The notes under the pieces: generated by a model | What the model was told of the DNA's origin: nothing | Seen by the model: only the letters and a program-made list of their open reading frames with translations | Databases searched by the model: none | NCBI GenBank assembly: GCA_017524525.1 | Contig: JAFXVM010000005.1 | Span: 1-64,000, forward strand | Reading direction: 5' to 3' | DNA: 64,000 nt | From: Alphaproteobacteria bacterium | Lineage (GTDB): Bacteria > Pseudomonadota > Alphaproteobacteria > Rs-D84 | Translations under genes and position numbers: made by a program | In this document: positions 53,953 through 62,293 of the stretch, in pieces | How the letters are laid out: the number at the start of each line of letters is the position of its first letter | Position numbering within the stretch: the stretch's first letter is position 1

Positions 53953-54852
53953 ATGAAAAAGAGAGTATTTAAATTTTTATTAATCTCTGTTTTCTGCGGT
54001 TTTTACGCATTTGTTGCGACCGCTGCTACATCGTTATTTTCTGATTACGGACAAATTCAAAACGTTCAAAATTATTCCAGCAATCCATTTTGGTCACCTA
54101 ATTCCCCGTATAATCAGCGGTTACCACAACCTGTATATGTTCAAGGCGCAGATTTAAATACGGATGATTGTGTCAAGGTTGTTCAGCCATTGGTTGCGGT
54201 TCAATGCGCTGCACGCGATAATTGTAAAAACACAACGTTGGCTGATATTCGTCCAGTAATAATGGTCCAATTATCTAATCTGCCGGGGCATAATTACGTA
54301 TCGGCATGTTCAGGTTTTATTGACGGTATATTTGATTCATATGTTGCCCAATATGGAAACAGTATACCGAATCGTCAGATAGCATTTCCAGATGCAACCG
54401 TTCCAAATCCAACTGTGAACAATGTGCCAATGCCAACAGCAAATGCACCATCGCCTACACCGCAAATACAAAACCCCTATAAACAAACCACGCCCCAATG
54501 GCAACAAGAGATGGATGAACGAAGTAGGGAACTTGAAGAATTACAAAGGGAAAATAGCGCGGGCAACAATGAATTGTCCGCGACTGCTTTTCCTAAGACC
54601 TATGATGATTTATCATTCAGCGCCAAAATGGGCTTACTCCAAGATAGTTATGAACCATATAAAGATTTAGATGCCTATGTAGAATTAGGAGACGTTTTAA
54701 GCGAAGACGAATATTGTTCTTCCCACATTAACGCACAAGGTTGCGAAAAATATAAAGCCCGCGTAGAACAAGCAAAAACAGACACAAGCAAGCCTGCCGA
54801 AGAATCTAAGCCAGATTCATCAACTTCGAAAAGGAAAGTTTTCAAAATATGA
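53953..54852 (+). CDS. Exported protein of unknown function (299 aa)
   Basis: A signal peptide (KFLLISVFCGFYAFVATA) leads into a 275-aa mature protein. Its first half has four Cys in DDCVKVVQPLVAVQCAARDNC and YVSACSGFIDG; the middle is Pro/Asn-rich and probably unstructured (PNPTVNNVPMPTANAPSPTP); the last part is charged, with SAKMGLLQDSYEPYKDLD and CSSHINAQGCEKY. No family is recognised. AAAGGATG lies at the start, and the stop overlaps the next gene by four bases. Likely periplasmic or secreted. Confidence 0.78.
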   Translation: MKKRVFKFLLISVFCGFYAFVATAATSLFSDYGQIQNVQNYSSNPFWSPNSPYNQRLPQPVYVQGADLNTDDCVKVVQPLVAVQCAARDNCKNTTLADIRPVIMVQLSNLPGHNYVSACSGFIDGIFDSYVAQYGNSIPNRQIAFPDATVPNPTVNNVPMPTANAPSPTPQIQNPYKQTTPQWQQEMDERSRELEELQRENSAGNNELSATAFPKTYDDLSFSAKMGLLQDSYEPYKDLDAYVELGDVLSEDEYCSSHINAQGCEKYKARVEQAKTDTSKPAEESKPDSSTSKRKVFKI

Positions 54853-55862
54853 AAAAAATATTATTCTTTTTTTGCGCTCTATTAATATCGACAGCTCATG
54901 CCGATGTACTTGATGATTGTTTAAACAAAATTGTAAAACAAGACAAGATATGGCAAGATATATTGTTTAATAAAAGCAATGGTATTTTTGGGTTTCTTGG
55001 CGACAACGATGAAATGAAAGACGAAGATGTTCAAAATAACAAGGCTAAAATATACAATCTATTGGCAAAAGATATTGAAGCCATCTGTTCCGACAAAGTT
55101 GTACAAATTGCAAAAATAAGCGGAAGAAGAGAAATTCCTTTTACCTACAACAACCAGGAATACGCTTTTGATTTTGACATCTCGCGGGTATTTGATTACA
55201 CAGACAATATAAGAACGGGTATTTTGGTCATAAACAAACGTAATTTGTCGCCTGGCAACGTCTTACAATTATCAAGCATTACAAAAAAACAAAAATTCTT
55301 TTCTGACGCGTGTTCTGATTGGAATATTTGGGACAATCTTGACGATGATGCTGCCATTAATGTTGCAGGTCAGGCTGTATTTAACGAATTTGGTGGTTCT
55401 AAAAATGAATTCTTTCTTGATTTTGCCGAAGGCGACAATAGACGCGCCTTCCCAGGGCTTGTATTAATGGATGAAACAGGTTCTACAAAAGAACATATCG
55501 TCACTTATCTTAATCCAAGTGTTGCTATGAAAAAAACTCAACAATTTGCTGAGAAATTGAAAGGTAGCACTTGTTCAAACCAAGGGCTAGCGGTATATCT
55601 GGTTGCGCTAAATGTAAAAAAAGATACCACAAGTGGGGCAAAAGATGGTTGGGCCATAGGTCTTGCTTCTGGTGGTGCAGCTGGTGCAGCAACCGCAGGT
55701 GTCGCACTTTGGGCAGGTGCGGCAGCAACCGCCACAGTCCCAGTAGTAGGTTGGATTACAGCAGGTGTTCTGGCCACTGCTGCTACTGTTGTGACACTGG
55801 TGCCAGCAACTATAGAGAAAATTAATCAAGTTATGATATTAGATGGACCTTATATTTTATAA
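54849..55862 (+). CDS. Exported protein with Gly/Ala-rich hydrophobic C terminus (337 aa)
   Basis: A signal peptide (KILFFFCALLISTAHA) precedes a mixed domain with spaced Cys (DDCLNKIV, AICSDKVV, DACSDWNIWD). Residues about 265-320 form a Gly/Ala-rich hydrophobic stretch (GWAIGLASGGAAGAATAGV, VPVVGWITAGVLATAATVV) able to form two membrane-inserted helices with glycine-zipper spacing, as in pore-forming or phage-like proteins. No known family. It overlaps the upstream gene by ATGA and the next gene is 20 bases away. Confidence 0.78.
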   Translation: MKKILFFFCALLISTAHADVLDDCLNKIVKQDKIWQDILFNKSNGIFGFLGDNDEMKDEDVQNNKAKIYNLLAKDIEAICSDKVVQIAKISGRREIPFTYNNQEYAFDFDISRVFDYTDNIRTGILVINKRNLSPGNVLQLSSITKKQKFFSDACSDWNIWDNLDDDAAINVAGQAVFNEFGGSKNEFFLDFAEGDNRRAFPGLVLMDETGSTKEHIVTYLNPSVAMKKTQQFAEKLKGSTCSNQGLAVYLVALNVKKDTTSGAKDGWAIGLASGGAAGAATAGVALWAGAAATATVPVVGWITAGVLATAATVVTLVPATIEKINQVMILDGPYIL

Positions 55863-55882
55863 AAACCAGTGAGGATGCGTTT

Positions 55883-58441
55883 ATGCCATCAAAATGTTTA
55901 ATCGTACTTTTTACATGGTGTATTTTTGCTGTACCTGCTGTGGCACGAGATTCAATTGAAGACAATCCCGATTTCAAAACGACCGAAGAGATTATTGCTT
56001 TGGCACATAATGAAAAACCTACTGAATGTGCATCCAGAATTTTTTCAAATGCTTTACATGAACACAGCAGCGAAGTAGAAGATTCCATGGAGGAATACAA
56101 AGTTCGTGCATGGGCACGCGAAACCATGCAATCACCAGAAATTCTTCAACGCATTATGCAATGCCCAGAAATTCAATCTGTAAACGAAACCACAACTATA
56201 AATTTTTCACCTATTGTTTTTGAATTTCCATCTGGCAATCGAACAATTACTATTAATTACAGCACCCAACCAAAAGTATTAAAACAAAAATTATCACTGG
56301 CGAACAAACCGAGTCTGCCAGACGGTTCACCAAACCCAAAATTATTTGACCCCGATGATCCAGCTAAATATATAAACACAGATCCTGCATGGTATGCGAT
56401 TATGGTCGTTCAACATGATTCTTTGAAAGATTTTGTGGGGCCAGATAAAAACAACACTATTTCCGTCAAATATCTCGAAGAAAACATAGATTCTTTTTAT
56501 CCGCATGGTTATTTGTGCACCAGCAAAAGCGCACTTGCCAATGACAACGACACTATAAACCAAGTTGTCCGCAAAGTTGTTGATATCGAAAAAGATTCTA
56601 ATGATTATTATGTTGCTGGCGATGTAAATCTTGAATGGATTATGTATGCTGAAATTGCCGCTGAAATTATTATCACTATTGTCACAGTTGGCATAGGCGA
56701 AGGTGTGATGATTGGTGCCAAGGGCGCACGTGCAACAAATACTGCAAACAAACTATCCAAAGAAGTAAGAACTTTAAGTAAAATGGACGATGTCAAAGAT
56801 TATATAAAACTTGCAAAAAACACTGATAACGCCGCCGACGTGGCAAAAGCCGAAAAATTAGCAAAAGAAAGCAAAAATGTTCAAAGATATATAGAAACAG
56901 CAAAAACTTTTGAAGAGGTTATGAAATACAGACGCGCGCTACGTGCTTTTAAACGACCCCAAACCGGCAACATAATCGCCAAGGCTTTTAAACGCATCAA
57001 GGCCGCCGGAAAAACTCTCAAAGCCGCCAACGGTGGCACAAAAATGTTAAATCAATCAGCCAAAGTTGTTCGTGGTGGGTTAAGTAAAACTTCTGCAAAA
57101 ATAGGGCAAAGATTGTTTGATTCGACATTAAAAAACGGTGCTCGAATTGGACGTTTTCAACGCGATGCAGGATTAATTTATGGTGCCTTTACTTTGTTGG
57201 GGGAAATGTATGACAAAACTTCTTCTACATCCAAAGAATTTTCAAATGGAATCGAATTTAAACCTTTGTGTTTATTGTCTGCCGACGATTTAAAGGGTCA
57301 AGAAAATGTTGTAAATTACGGTATGTGGTTAATGTGGCTTGGAAATTCTGTTGACCCTGCAGACGATGATGCGGCTTATTTACAAGCCAGTGATTTTGCA
57401 GAAAAATTTGCCTATGAATTGGAAAATTTTCAAGAAGAAACAAACCCTTCAAACTGGTGCAATGTTGATATTTACGTTGTGCGACCCATAATTCGCCTTG
57501 ATGAAACTAATCCTGCCGACACCAAAGGTGAAATGTTTTATCTGTTTATGAACGACACTCCTTGGTCTTCGCACGACCAATTCAAAAGTGCCGTCAAAAA
57601 CGAAGCTGAATGGGAACAACAACAACAATCTCTTTTTACAACAGACCCGTCTGGAAAATTCAAAAAACCAGGTGAAGACGAAATTTCTCAACCAGACACA
57701 AATACTTCAACACCGAACAATGAAAATCCAGACAACACACAAAACAACTATTCAACAGAATCAAATTATAATACCACACCTGAAAATTTATATGCTTCTA
57801 CATATAAAAGCAACCCAGAAAACCAACAGGACTTTCCAGACGACACATTTTGTAAAAAACATACAAATAACGATTCGAATATTTACAGAAAAAGTGACGA
57901 ATGTAATAAATTGTCTGGCAACGACCAAAGTCGTTGTAAAAAATGTGTCGCACACGCAGGAACCTATGAAAATGGACATTGTTATATAGAAATTTTACAT
58001 TGGGTCTGTCGAGAAAAGGGCTGGGACGAAACTGAAACCAGAAGTTGCAACCAAAACAATCAATATAAAAAATGCGGCTTAATTCGCAGATACGCAGACG
58101 CCGAACAACCATTTACTTGTCCAAAAGACGGTGTGCTAAGCGGTTGCTGTCAACACGGGAACAGTTCTGGGGCAAAACACCCGCCATTTAATATCGAAGG
58201 AAAGAAATTTACTCACATGAATTGCAAAGTGCCACTTTCTTCTAATCTCGATTGGCGCGTCGCATACGATAATGGTTCTGCCATTGGCATCAAAGGCTTA
58301 AACAAAGCCACGCGTGCTTGGTGTATGCCAAGCGAAAGTTCGCATCCATGGAACGATAAAAATCAAAGCGGTGGCGCGAAACATTGTGCCAGAACAATTT
58401 CTGGCGGAACCAGTTTAAACTATTGGCATTCTTTAAACTAA
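55883..58441 (+). CDS. Exported multidomain protein with Cys-rich C terminus (852 aa)
   Basis: Function unknown. A signal peptide ends VPAVA. Residues 20-235 are mixed, with paired Cys. A hydrophobic segment at about 250-280 (AEIAAEIIITIVTVGIGEG) is followed by a Lys/Ala-rich helical region (about 285-430, for example AFKRIKAAGKTLKAANGG), then a compact region (about 450-570, MLWLGNSVDPADDD-like and FAEKFAYELENF). A Thr/Asn-rich linker (about 590-650) leads to a C-terminal domain (about 655-852) with some 15 Cys (SRCKKCVAHAG, GHCYIEILHWVCREKGW, SGCCQHG). GAGG is eight bases before the ATG. The layout recalls polymorphic toxins or surface effectors, but no known toxin domain is seen. Confidence 0.78.
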   Translation: MPSKCLIVLFTWCIFAVPAVARDSIEDNPDFKTTEEIIALAHNEKPTECASRIFSNALHEHSSEVEDSMEEYKVRAWARETMQSPEILQRIMQCPEIQSVNETTTINFSPIVFEFPSGNRTITINYSTQPKVLKQKLSLANKPSLPDGSPNPKLFDPDDPAKYINTDPAWYAIMVVQHDSLKDFVGPDKNNTISVKYLEENIDSFYPHGYLCTSKSALANDNDTINQVVRKVVDIEKDSNDYYVAGDVNLEWIMYAEIAAEIIITIVTVGIGEGVMIGAKGARATNTANKLSKEVRTLSKMDDVKDYIKLAKNTDNAADVAKAEKLAKESKNVQRYIETAKTFEEVMKYRRALRAFKRPQTGNIIAKAFKRIKAAGKTLKAANGGTKMLNQSAKVVRGGLSKTSAKIGQRLFDSTLKNGARIGRFQRDAGLIYGAFTLLGEMYDKTSSTSKEFSNGIEFKPLCLLSADDLKGQENVVNYGMWLMWLGNSVDPADDDAAYLQASDFAEKFAYELENFQEETNPSNWCNVDIYVVRPIIRLDETNPADTKGEMFYLFMNDTPWSSHDQFKSAVKNEAEWEQQQQSLFTTDPSGKFKKPGEDEISQPDTNTSTPNNENPDNTQNNYSTESNYNTTPENLYASTYKSNPENQQDFPDDTFCKKHTNNDSNIYRKSDECNKLSGNDQSRCKKCVAHAGTYENGHCYIEILHWVCREKGWDETETRSCNQNNQYKKCGLIRRYADAEQPFTCPKDGVLSGCCQHGNSSGAKHPPFNIEGKKFTHMNCKVPLSSNLDWRVAYDNGSAIGIKGLNKATRAWCMPSESSHPWNDKNQSGGAKHCARTISGGTSLNYWHSLN

Positions 58442-58453
58442 CATTTTATCTCA

Positions 58454-58483
58454 TTGCGTTTTTTATAAAAAATATGCTATAAT
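58454..58483 (+). promoter_or_regulatory. Promoter of the 105-aa exported protein
   Basis: TTGCGT, 18 bases, TATAAT, 26 bases before the start codon at 58509. Confidence 0.6.
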
Positions 58484-58508
58484 AAAATCAAGAAAGCAGG
58501 GGGCGAAT

Positions 58509-58826
58509 ATGAAAAAGATATTTATCGCATTTATTATGGTTGTTGCAACTATCGGCAATACGTTCGCGTATCAGGTATTATCTACCAAGGAAATTGGCAA
58601 AGATGACGCACGAAACCAAAACGTTATTGTCAAATGCACAACTGATACAGGCAAAATGTCCGAAGAAGTATGTTCTCTGCGCAGATATGTAAAATGTACT
58701 GGCAAAGATAAAAAAACTAATTGTAATTCCTGGCAACCTTGGCGCGATTTACGTGATACAACAAATTCTTATTTTGATTGGAAATCCGCCGCATCCGCAT
58801 GTTGTAAGAAAAAAGGATTAAGATAA
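58509..58826 (+). CDS. Small Cys-rich exported protein (105 aa)
   Basis: A signal peptide (KKIFIAFIMVVATIGNTFA) gives a mature protein of about 85 residues with seven Cys, including KCTTDTGKMSEEVCSLRRYVKC and a terminal ACCKKKG. Its basic charge and disulfide-rich character are clear, but no known family is seen. AGGGGG precedes the ATG. It has its own TATAAT promoter, so it may be made separately from the upstream operon. The stop is directly followed by the tRNA-linked direct repeat. Confidence 0.75.
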   Translation: MKKIFIAFIMVVATIGNTFAYQVLSTKEIGKDDARNQNVIVKCTTDTGKMSEEVCSLRRYVKCTGKDKKTNCNSWQPWRDLRDTTNSYFDWKSAASACCKKKGLR

Positions 58827-58828
58827 AT

Positions 58829-58915
58829 CTGGCTTTCGCTGGTAATCGAACCGCCACCCGCCGTTTCTTCGTCACGCCCACAAAAATAAAAATAGGGCAA
58901 AACGCCCATTTTTAA
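58829..58915. repeat. Direct repeat near tRNA genes, copy 1
   Basis: Some 87 bases beginning CTGGCTTTCGCTGGTA, nearly identical to 59000-59090. It contains a T-arm-like TCGAACCGCC and ends in a GGGC/GCCC hairpin. Between the copies (58916-58999) lies GC-richer sequence without a gene. Confidence 0.75.
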
Positions 58916-58999
58916 TAATTAGTGATACCAAAGCGGACTGGTCTCGTTAAAACTCGACCTCACTGCGCTCATCGGCTTTGCCGACCGCCATACTGCCGT

Positions 59000-59090
59000 C
59001 TGGCTTTCGCTGGTAGAGTCGAACCGCCACCTGCCGTTTCTTCGTCACGCCCACAAAAATAAAAATAGGGCGAAAAAACGCCCATTTTTA
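59000..59090. repeat. Direct repeat near tRNA genes, copy 2
   Basis: Second copy, carrying GAGTCGAACCGCC (in reverse GGCGGTTCGACTC, like a tRNA T arm) and a hairpin that acts as the terminator of the tRNA operon. The stretch 58827-59094 otherwise holds no gene. Confidence 0.75.
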
Positions 59091-59091
59091 T
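59061..59091 (-). terminator. Terminator of the tRNA operon
   Basis: GGGCG/CGCCC stem (59068-59072 and 59079-59083) followed on the minus strand by TATTTTTATTTTT; it begins a few bases after the last tRNA. Confidence 0.75.
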
Positions 59092-59094
59092 TTT

Positions 59095-59172
59095 TGGTGG
59101 ATGTGGGCGGACTCGAACCGCCGACCCCTACGATGTGAACGTAGTGCTCTAACCAACTGAGCCACACATCCA
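59095..59172 (-). tRNA. tRNA-Val(CAC)
   Basis: Cloverleaf with acceptor TGGATGT/ACATCCA and encoded CCA. Anticodon stem CTACG/CGTAG encloses TTCACAT, giving anticodon CAC for GUG. The T arm is GGCGGTTCGAGTCCGCC. Last of four tRNA genes in the operon. Confidence 0.95.
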
Positions 59173-59214
59173 AAAACTTTCAATAAAAAATCCGCCGCTG
59201 CGGAAATCAAGTTT

Positions 59215-59301
59215 TGGTGGGGATAGTGGGACTTGAACCCACACGATCGCAATGATCAAAGGATTTTAAGTCCTCAGCGTCTACCATTCCGCCATATCCC
59301 C
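59215..59301 (-). tRNA. tRNA-Leu(TAA)
   Basis: Acceptor GGGGATA/TATCCCC with encoded CCA. The anticodon loop CTTAAAA gives TAA. A long variable arm (TGATCATTGCGATCG) identifies the class II type. Confidence 0.95.
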
Positions 59302-59381
59302 AGGACTTTTGCTTCTACCAACACATCTTTGCTATTGCAAATCTGTGGCTTGCCACCCGAAGCATCTATTAATGCGAAGGG

Positions 59382-59457
59382 TGGTGGAGCTGATGAGATT
59401 CGAACTCACGACCTCTGCATTGCGAACGCAGCGCTCTACCAACTGAGCTACAACCCC
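59382..59457 (-). tRNA. tRNA-Ala(CGC)
   Basis: Acceptor GGGGTTG/CAGCTCC with two wobble pairs and encoded CCA; loop TTCGCAA gives anticodon CGC for GCG. Confidence 0.94.
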
Positions 59458-59478
59458 AAAAACTCTTCTTCAAACATA

Positions 59479-59565
59479 TGGTGGGCATAAGAAGACTCGA
59501 ACTTCCAAGGTATCGCTACCACTAGTACCTGAAACTAGCGCGTCTACCAATTCCGCCATATGCCC
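59479..59565 (-). tRNA. tRNA-Leu(CAG)
   Basis: Acceptor GGGCATA/TATGCCC with encoded CCA; loop TTCAGGT gives anticodon CAG; long variable arm GGTAGCGATACC. First gene of the tRNA operon. Confidence 0.95.
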
Positions 59566-59581
59566 GTTCAAAGCACGATGA

Positions 59582-59610
59582 ATAATAAACTATATCAACC
59601 GATTTTGCAA
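59582..59610 (-). promoter_or_regulatory. tRNA operon promoter
   Basis: TTGCAA, 17 bases, TATTAT on the minus strand, about 17 bases before tRNA-Leu(CAG). Confidence 0.7.
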
Positions 59611-59664
59611 CAAGAAAAATTTGATTTTTATTAAAAATTTTATAAAAAAATCATGTGATTTTGC

Positions 59665-59694
59665 TTGCTCTACATTTTATAAATTTGCTAAAAT
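59665..59694 (+). promoter_or_regulatory. Possible promoter of the 862-aa exported protein
   Basis: TTGCTC, 18 bases, TAAAAT, ending ten bases before the ATG at 59705; the leader would be very short. Confidence 0.4.
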
Positions 59695-59704
59695 TACAGA
59701 AGAG

Positions 59705-62293
59705 ATGAAGAAAATTCTGCTTTTTGTTTTATCGGGTCTGTTCTGCATGTTCAATGCGGACGCTGCATCACGTGGCGAAAAAACTGTGGTTCGCAACAAA
59801 TATGCCCAGGGCGCAACAGCCATGCGTGCGACACGATCTGTGACATCCAGAACCCCTGTAAAAACGGTTGTTGCGCCCCGCGCAACAAAACCTGTTTCTG
59901 TTTTATTGCCGCGATCTGAAAATAAAACCACAGCAACCCGGACATCTGTACGTTCTGCAACGAAACAAAACCGCACTGTATCTGCACGCGCAGCGACAAC
60001 AACCGATGAAAAGCCTGCGGCAACCGAAACTCGTACAGGCACAGAATACGAACAATGCAAAACCGCTTTTTTCGATTGTATGGATCAATTTTGTCAATTA
60101 AAAAACGACAACTTTAGAAGATGCTCTTGCAGTGAGAGAGTGTTTGATTTTCAAGACACATCTGAAAACTATCAAACAATCAGCACAAAATTAAACGAAT
60201 TCAATGAAAACCTTGATGTTGTGGGCATGACAAAAGAACAAGCCACAGCAATCAAAACAGCATCCGAAGGCGAAGACGCATTAACCGAAGATAAATCAGC
60301 ATCTAAACAATTATTACAAGCCATTATGAATTCTATCAAAGGCGAAGATGCCACAGTTGGTGGAAAACACAGCAATTTGAACAGCATAAACCTTTCTGCT
60401 GATTTCACTAACGTTTTCAACACAGATGATTCTGCCCAAATTATCGCATCATACAATGGCGCAACTTTATACAAAGCGGTTTACCAAAAATGTCGTAATG
60501 CCGTCAAAGATGATTGTAATAACGCTTCTTTGCAACGGGCAATTAACGCTTATTTGATGGCCATAGAACAAGATTGCAACACGGTCGAAGCAGCACTTAA
60601 AAAGCAACAAAAAACTCTTAAGGCAGCAACCCACGAAAGTGGTGCATTGCTTGATTTGGCACGCGTTGAAAATCGTAAAAAACACAATTCTGATGATATC
60701 GCAACATGCTTGACCAACGTTGAAACAGCAATACAAAGCGAAGAGGTTTGTGGTGCAAATTACCATAAATGTCTTGATTACGGGCAATTTATTGATGTTA
60801 ATACTGGCGCGCCTTTGACTGGGGTCACAAATTTTTATGAATTGGGTAATTTGTTGACTTTTAAAACCGGTACAGAACTGAAAGATCAGCAATTATCTAA
60901 AATTCAAAACAACAAAACCTTTGTTCAATTTTTTGAAAACAAAACAAAGAAATTTGCCAAAAATTCTTTAGACAAATGCACAGAAGACGCAGATTTTGTA
61001 TGGCAACAATATCTAGACAGGGCTTTAATAGATATTTATTATGCACAACAATCCAAAGTAAAAACAATAAAACAAAGTTGTCTTGATTTGGTTGCAAGTT
61101 GTTATGACAACCAAAATACCGCTGTAGCCACAGCAATCGCAAATTTAACCGGCAATACAACAGTATTATTAAAACCAACAACTATTTCTTTGACGACTGA
61201 ATTATGTAATGATTACATAGAATCTTGTAACGGCATGTTTAACAAGAATTCTAATGACGACATAATAAAACAATACATTGCAACAAAAGATAAAAATGAT
61301 GCCCTGAACGCATGTCGCGCAATTGCCCAACAATGCTTTGACAGTTTCGGTGGTTCCGCGTACAACAATTTTTATTACACACAAAGTGGATTATTTAGAC
61401 CAGGTCAGGCAATGGATTGGTTTACTCTCTATACACACGATACTGCTTCTCCAGATAACGTGGTAATACTTTCGCCATGTGCACAACAAGTTGCCAACAC
61501 CAATGGCTGTGCCGAAGTATTAGAAGAAGCATTTGGCGGATTTGATAAATATATAGATTCAACAAACAACTATACTTTTTCTTATTTTTATTCCCCAGAT
61601 AACTCTTCAGACATTGCAGTTAATGCAACATATTTAACAAGGAAAATTCGACCAACAGGGGTTGCCACAGAAATATATTATAAAATCATAGACAACTTGA
61701 AAAATCATTGTGCTGGGCTGGGTGGTTATTTTGTAGAATACAAATATGCCAAAGAATACGGCTATAAGACAAACGATTTTTGTAAAATAGATTCCGCCAA
61801 TCCTTCAAGTGTATTTTATATCAGTCCTGGTTCGTCCCCGAACACTACTTTGGTGTATTGGTACCATTTCATGAGCGAAGAAAACATGTGTCCGTCTCAA
61901 TACGCCTATGATGTGGATGTTCAATCATGGGGCATGTGTTCTTGCTGGGAAAATGGCGGATACAGAAGTAAAAACGGAACATTATCAACATGCAGACCTT
62001 TGTTGCCGTCAATATCTGGTCAAAACGATCCTTTGTGTTCTGCCACAATGCTGTGTTCTGCGTCAACAACAAACGAAGCCCTGTGTCAAAGTTCTCGTTC
62101 TGTCGACAATGTTCAACATTGGTGCAACCAGTCAGTGTTTTCAACCAATGGACAACTTTGCCCGACAATGCACATAACAACAGACCCAAACGACCAAGAT
62201 TCTCCTAAGGCTTTTTGTGCCGATGAAAACAACAATATAATAGACACAGTCAAATATAACGTCTATAAGCGTATGATAACGGAACAATATTAA
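59705..62293 (+). CDS. Large Cys-rich exported protein, paralogue of the protein at 4.4-6.8 kb
   Basis: Function unknown. The 862-aa product starts with a signal peptide (MKKILLFVLSGLFCMFNADA), followed by a basic Arg/Thr/Ser/Ala-rich linker (about 22-115). The signature YEQCKTAFFDCMDQFC and RRCSCSER (about 119-148) matches the 793-aa protein at 4414-6795, as do CGANYHKCLDYGQFIDVNTG, SADDIATCL-like HNSDDIATCLTNVE and a row of Cys to the end. The C-terminal third is longer here (CSCWENGGYRSKNGTL, HWCNQSVFS). I start it at 59705; 28 upstream in-frame codons have no support. Its stop codon overlaps that of lpxB. Confidence 0.86.
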   Translation: MKKILLFVLSGLFCMFNADAASRGEKTVVRNKYAQGATAMRATRSVTSRTPVKTVVAPRATKPVSVLLPRSENKTTATRTSVRSATKQNRTVSARAATTTDEKPAATETRTGTEYEQCKTAFFDCMDQFCQLKNDNFRRCSCSERVFDFQDTSENYQTISTKLNEFNENLDVVGMTKEQATAIKTASEGEDALTEDKSASKQLLQAIMNSIKGEDATVGGKHSNLNSINLSADFTNVFNTDDSAQIIASYNGATLYKAVYQKCRNAVKDDCNNASLQRAINAYLMAIEQDCNTVEAALKKQQKTLKAATHESGALLDLARVENRKKHNSDDIATCLTNVETAIQSEEVCGANYHKCLDYGQFIDVNTGAPLTGVTNFYELGNLLTFKTGTELKDQQLSKIQNNKTFVQFFENKTKKFAKNSLDKCTEDADFVWQQYLDRALIDIYYAQQSKVKTIKQSCLDLVASCYDNQNTAVATAIANLTGNTTVLLKPTTISLTTELCNDYIESCNGMFNKNSNDDIIKQYIATKDKNDALNACRAIAQQCFDSFGGSAYNNFYYTQSGLFRPGQAMDWFTLYTHDTASPDNVVILSPCAQQVANTNGCAEVLEEAFGGFDKYIDSTNNYTFSYFYSPDNSSDIAVNATYLTRKIRPTGVATEIYYKIIDNLKNHCAGLGGYFVEYKYAKEYGYKTNDFCKIDSANPSSVFYISPGSSPNTTLVYWYHFMSEENMCPSQYAYDVDVQSWGMCSCWENGGYRSKNGTLSTCRPLLPSISGQNDPLCSATMLCSASTTNEALCQSSRSVDNVQHWCNQSVFSTNGQLCPTMHITTDPNDQDSPKAFCADENNNIIDTVKYNVYKRMITEQY

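Noticed and set aside
53475-58826. Calling the operon a type IV pilus or Tad locus
   Set aside because: Only the peptidase is present; no pilin-type signal, secretion ATPase, platform protein or secretin is found.
58829-59090. The T-arm-like repeats as further tRNA genes
   Set aside because: No acceptor stem, anticodon stem or D arm can be formed around them.
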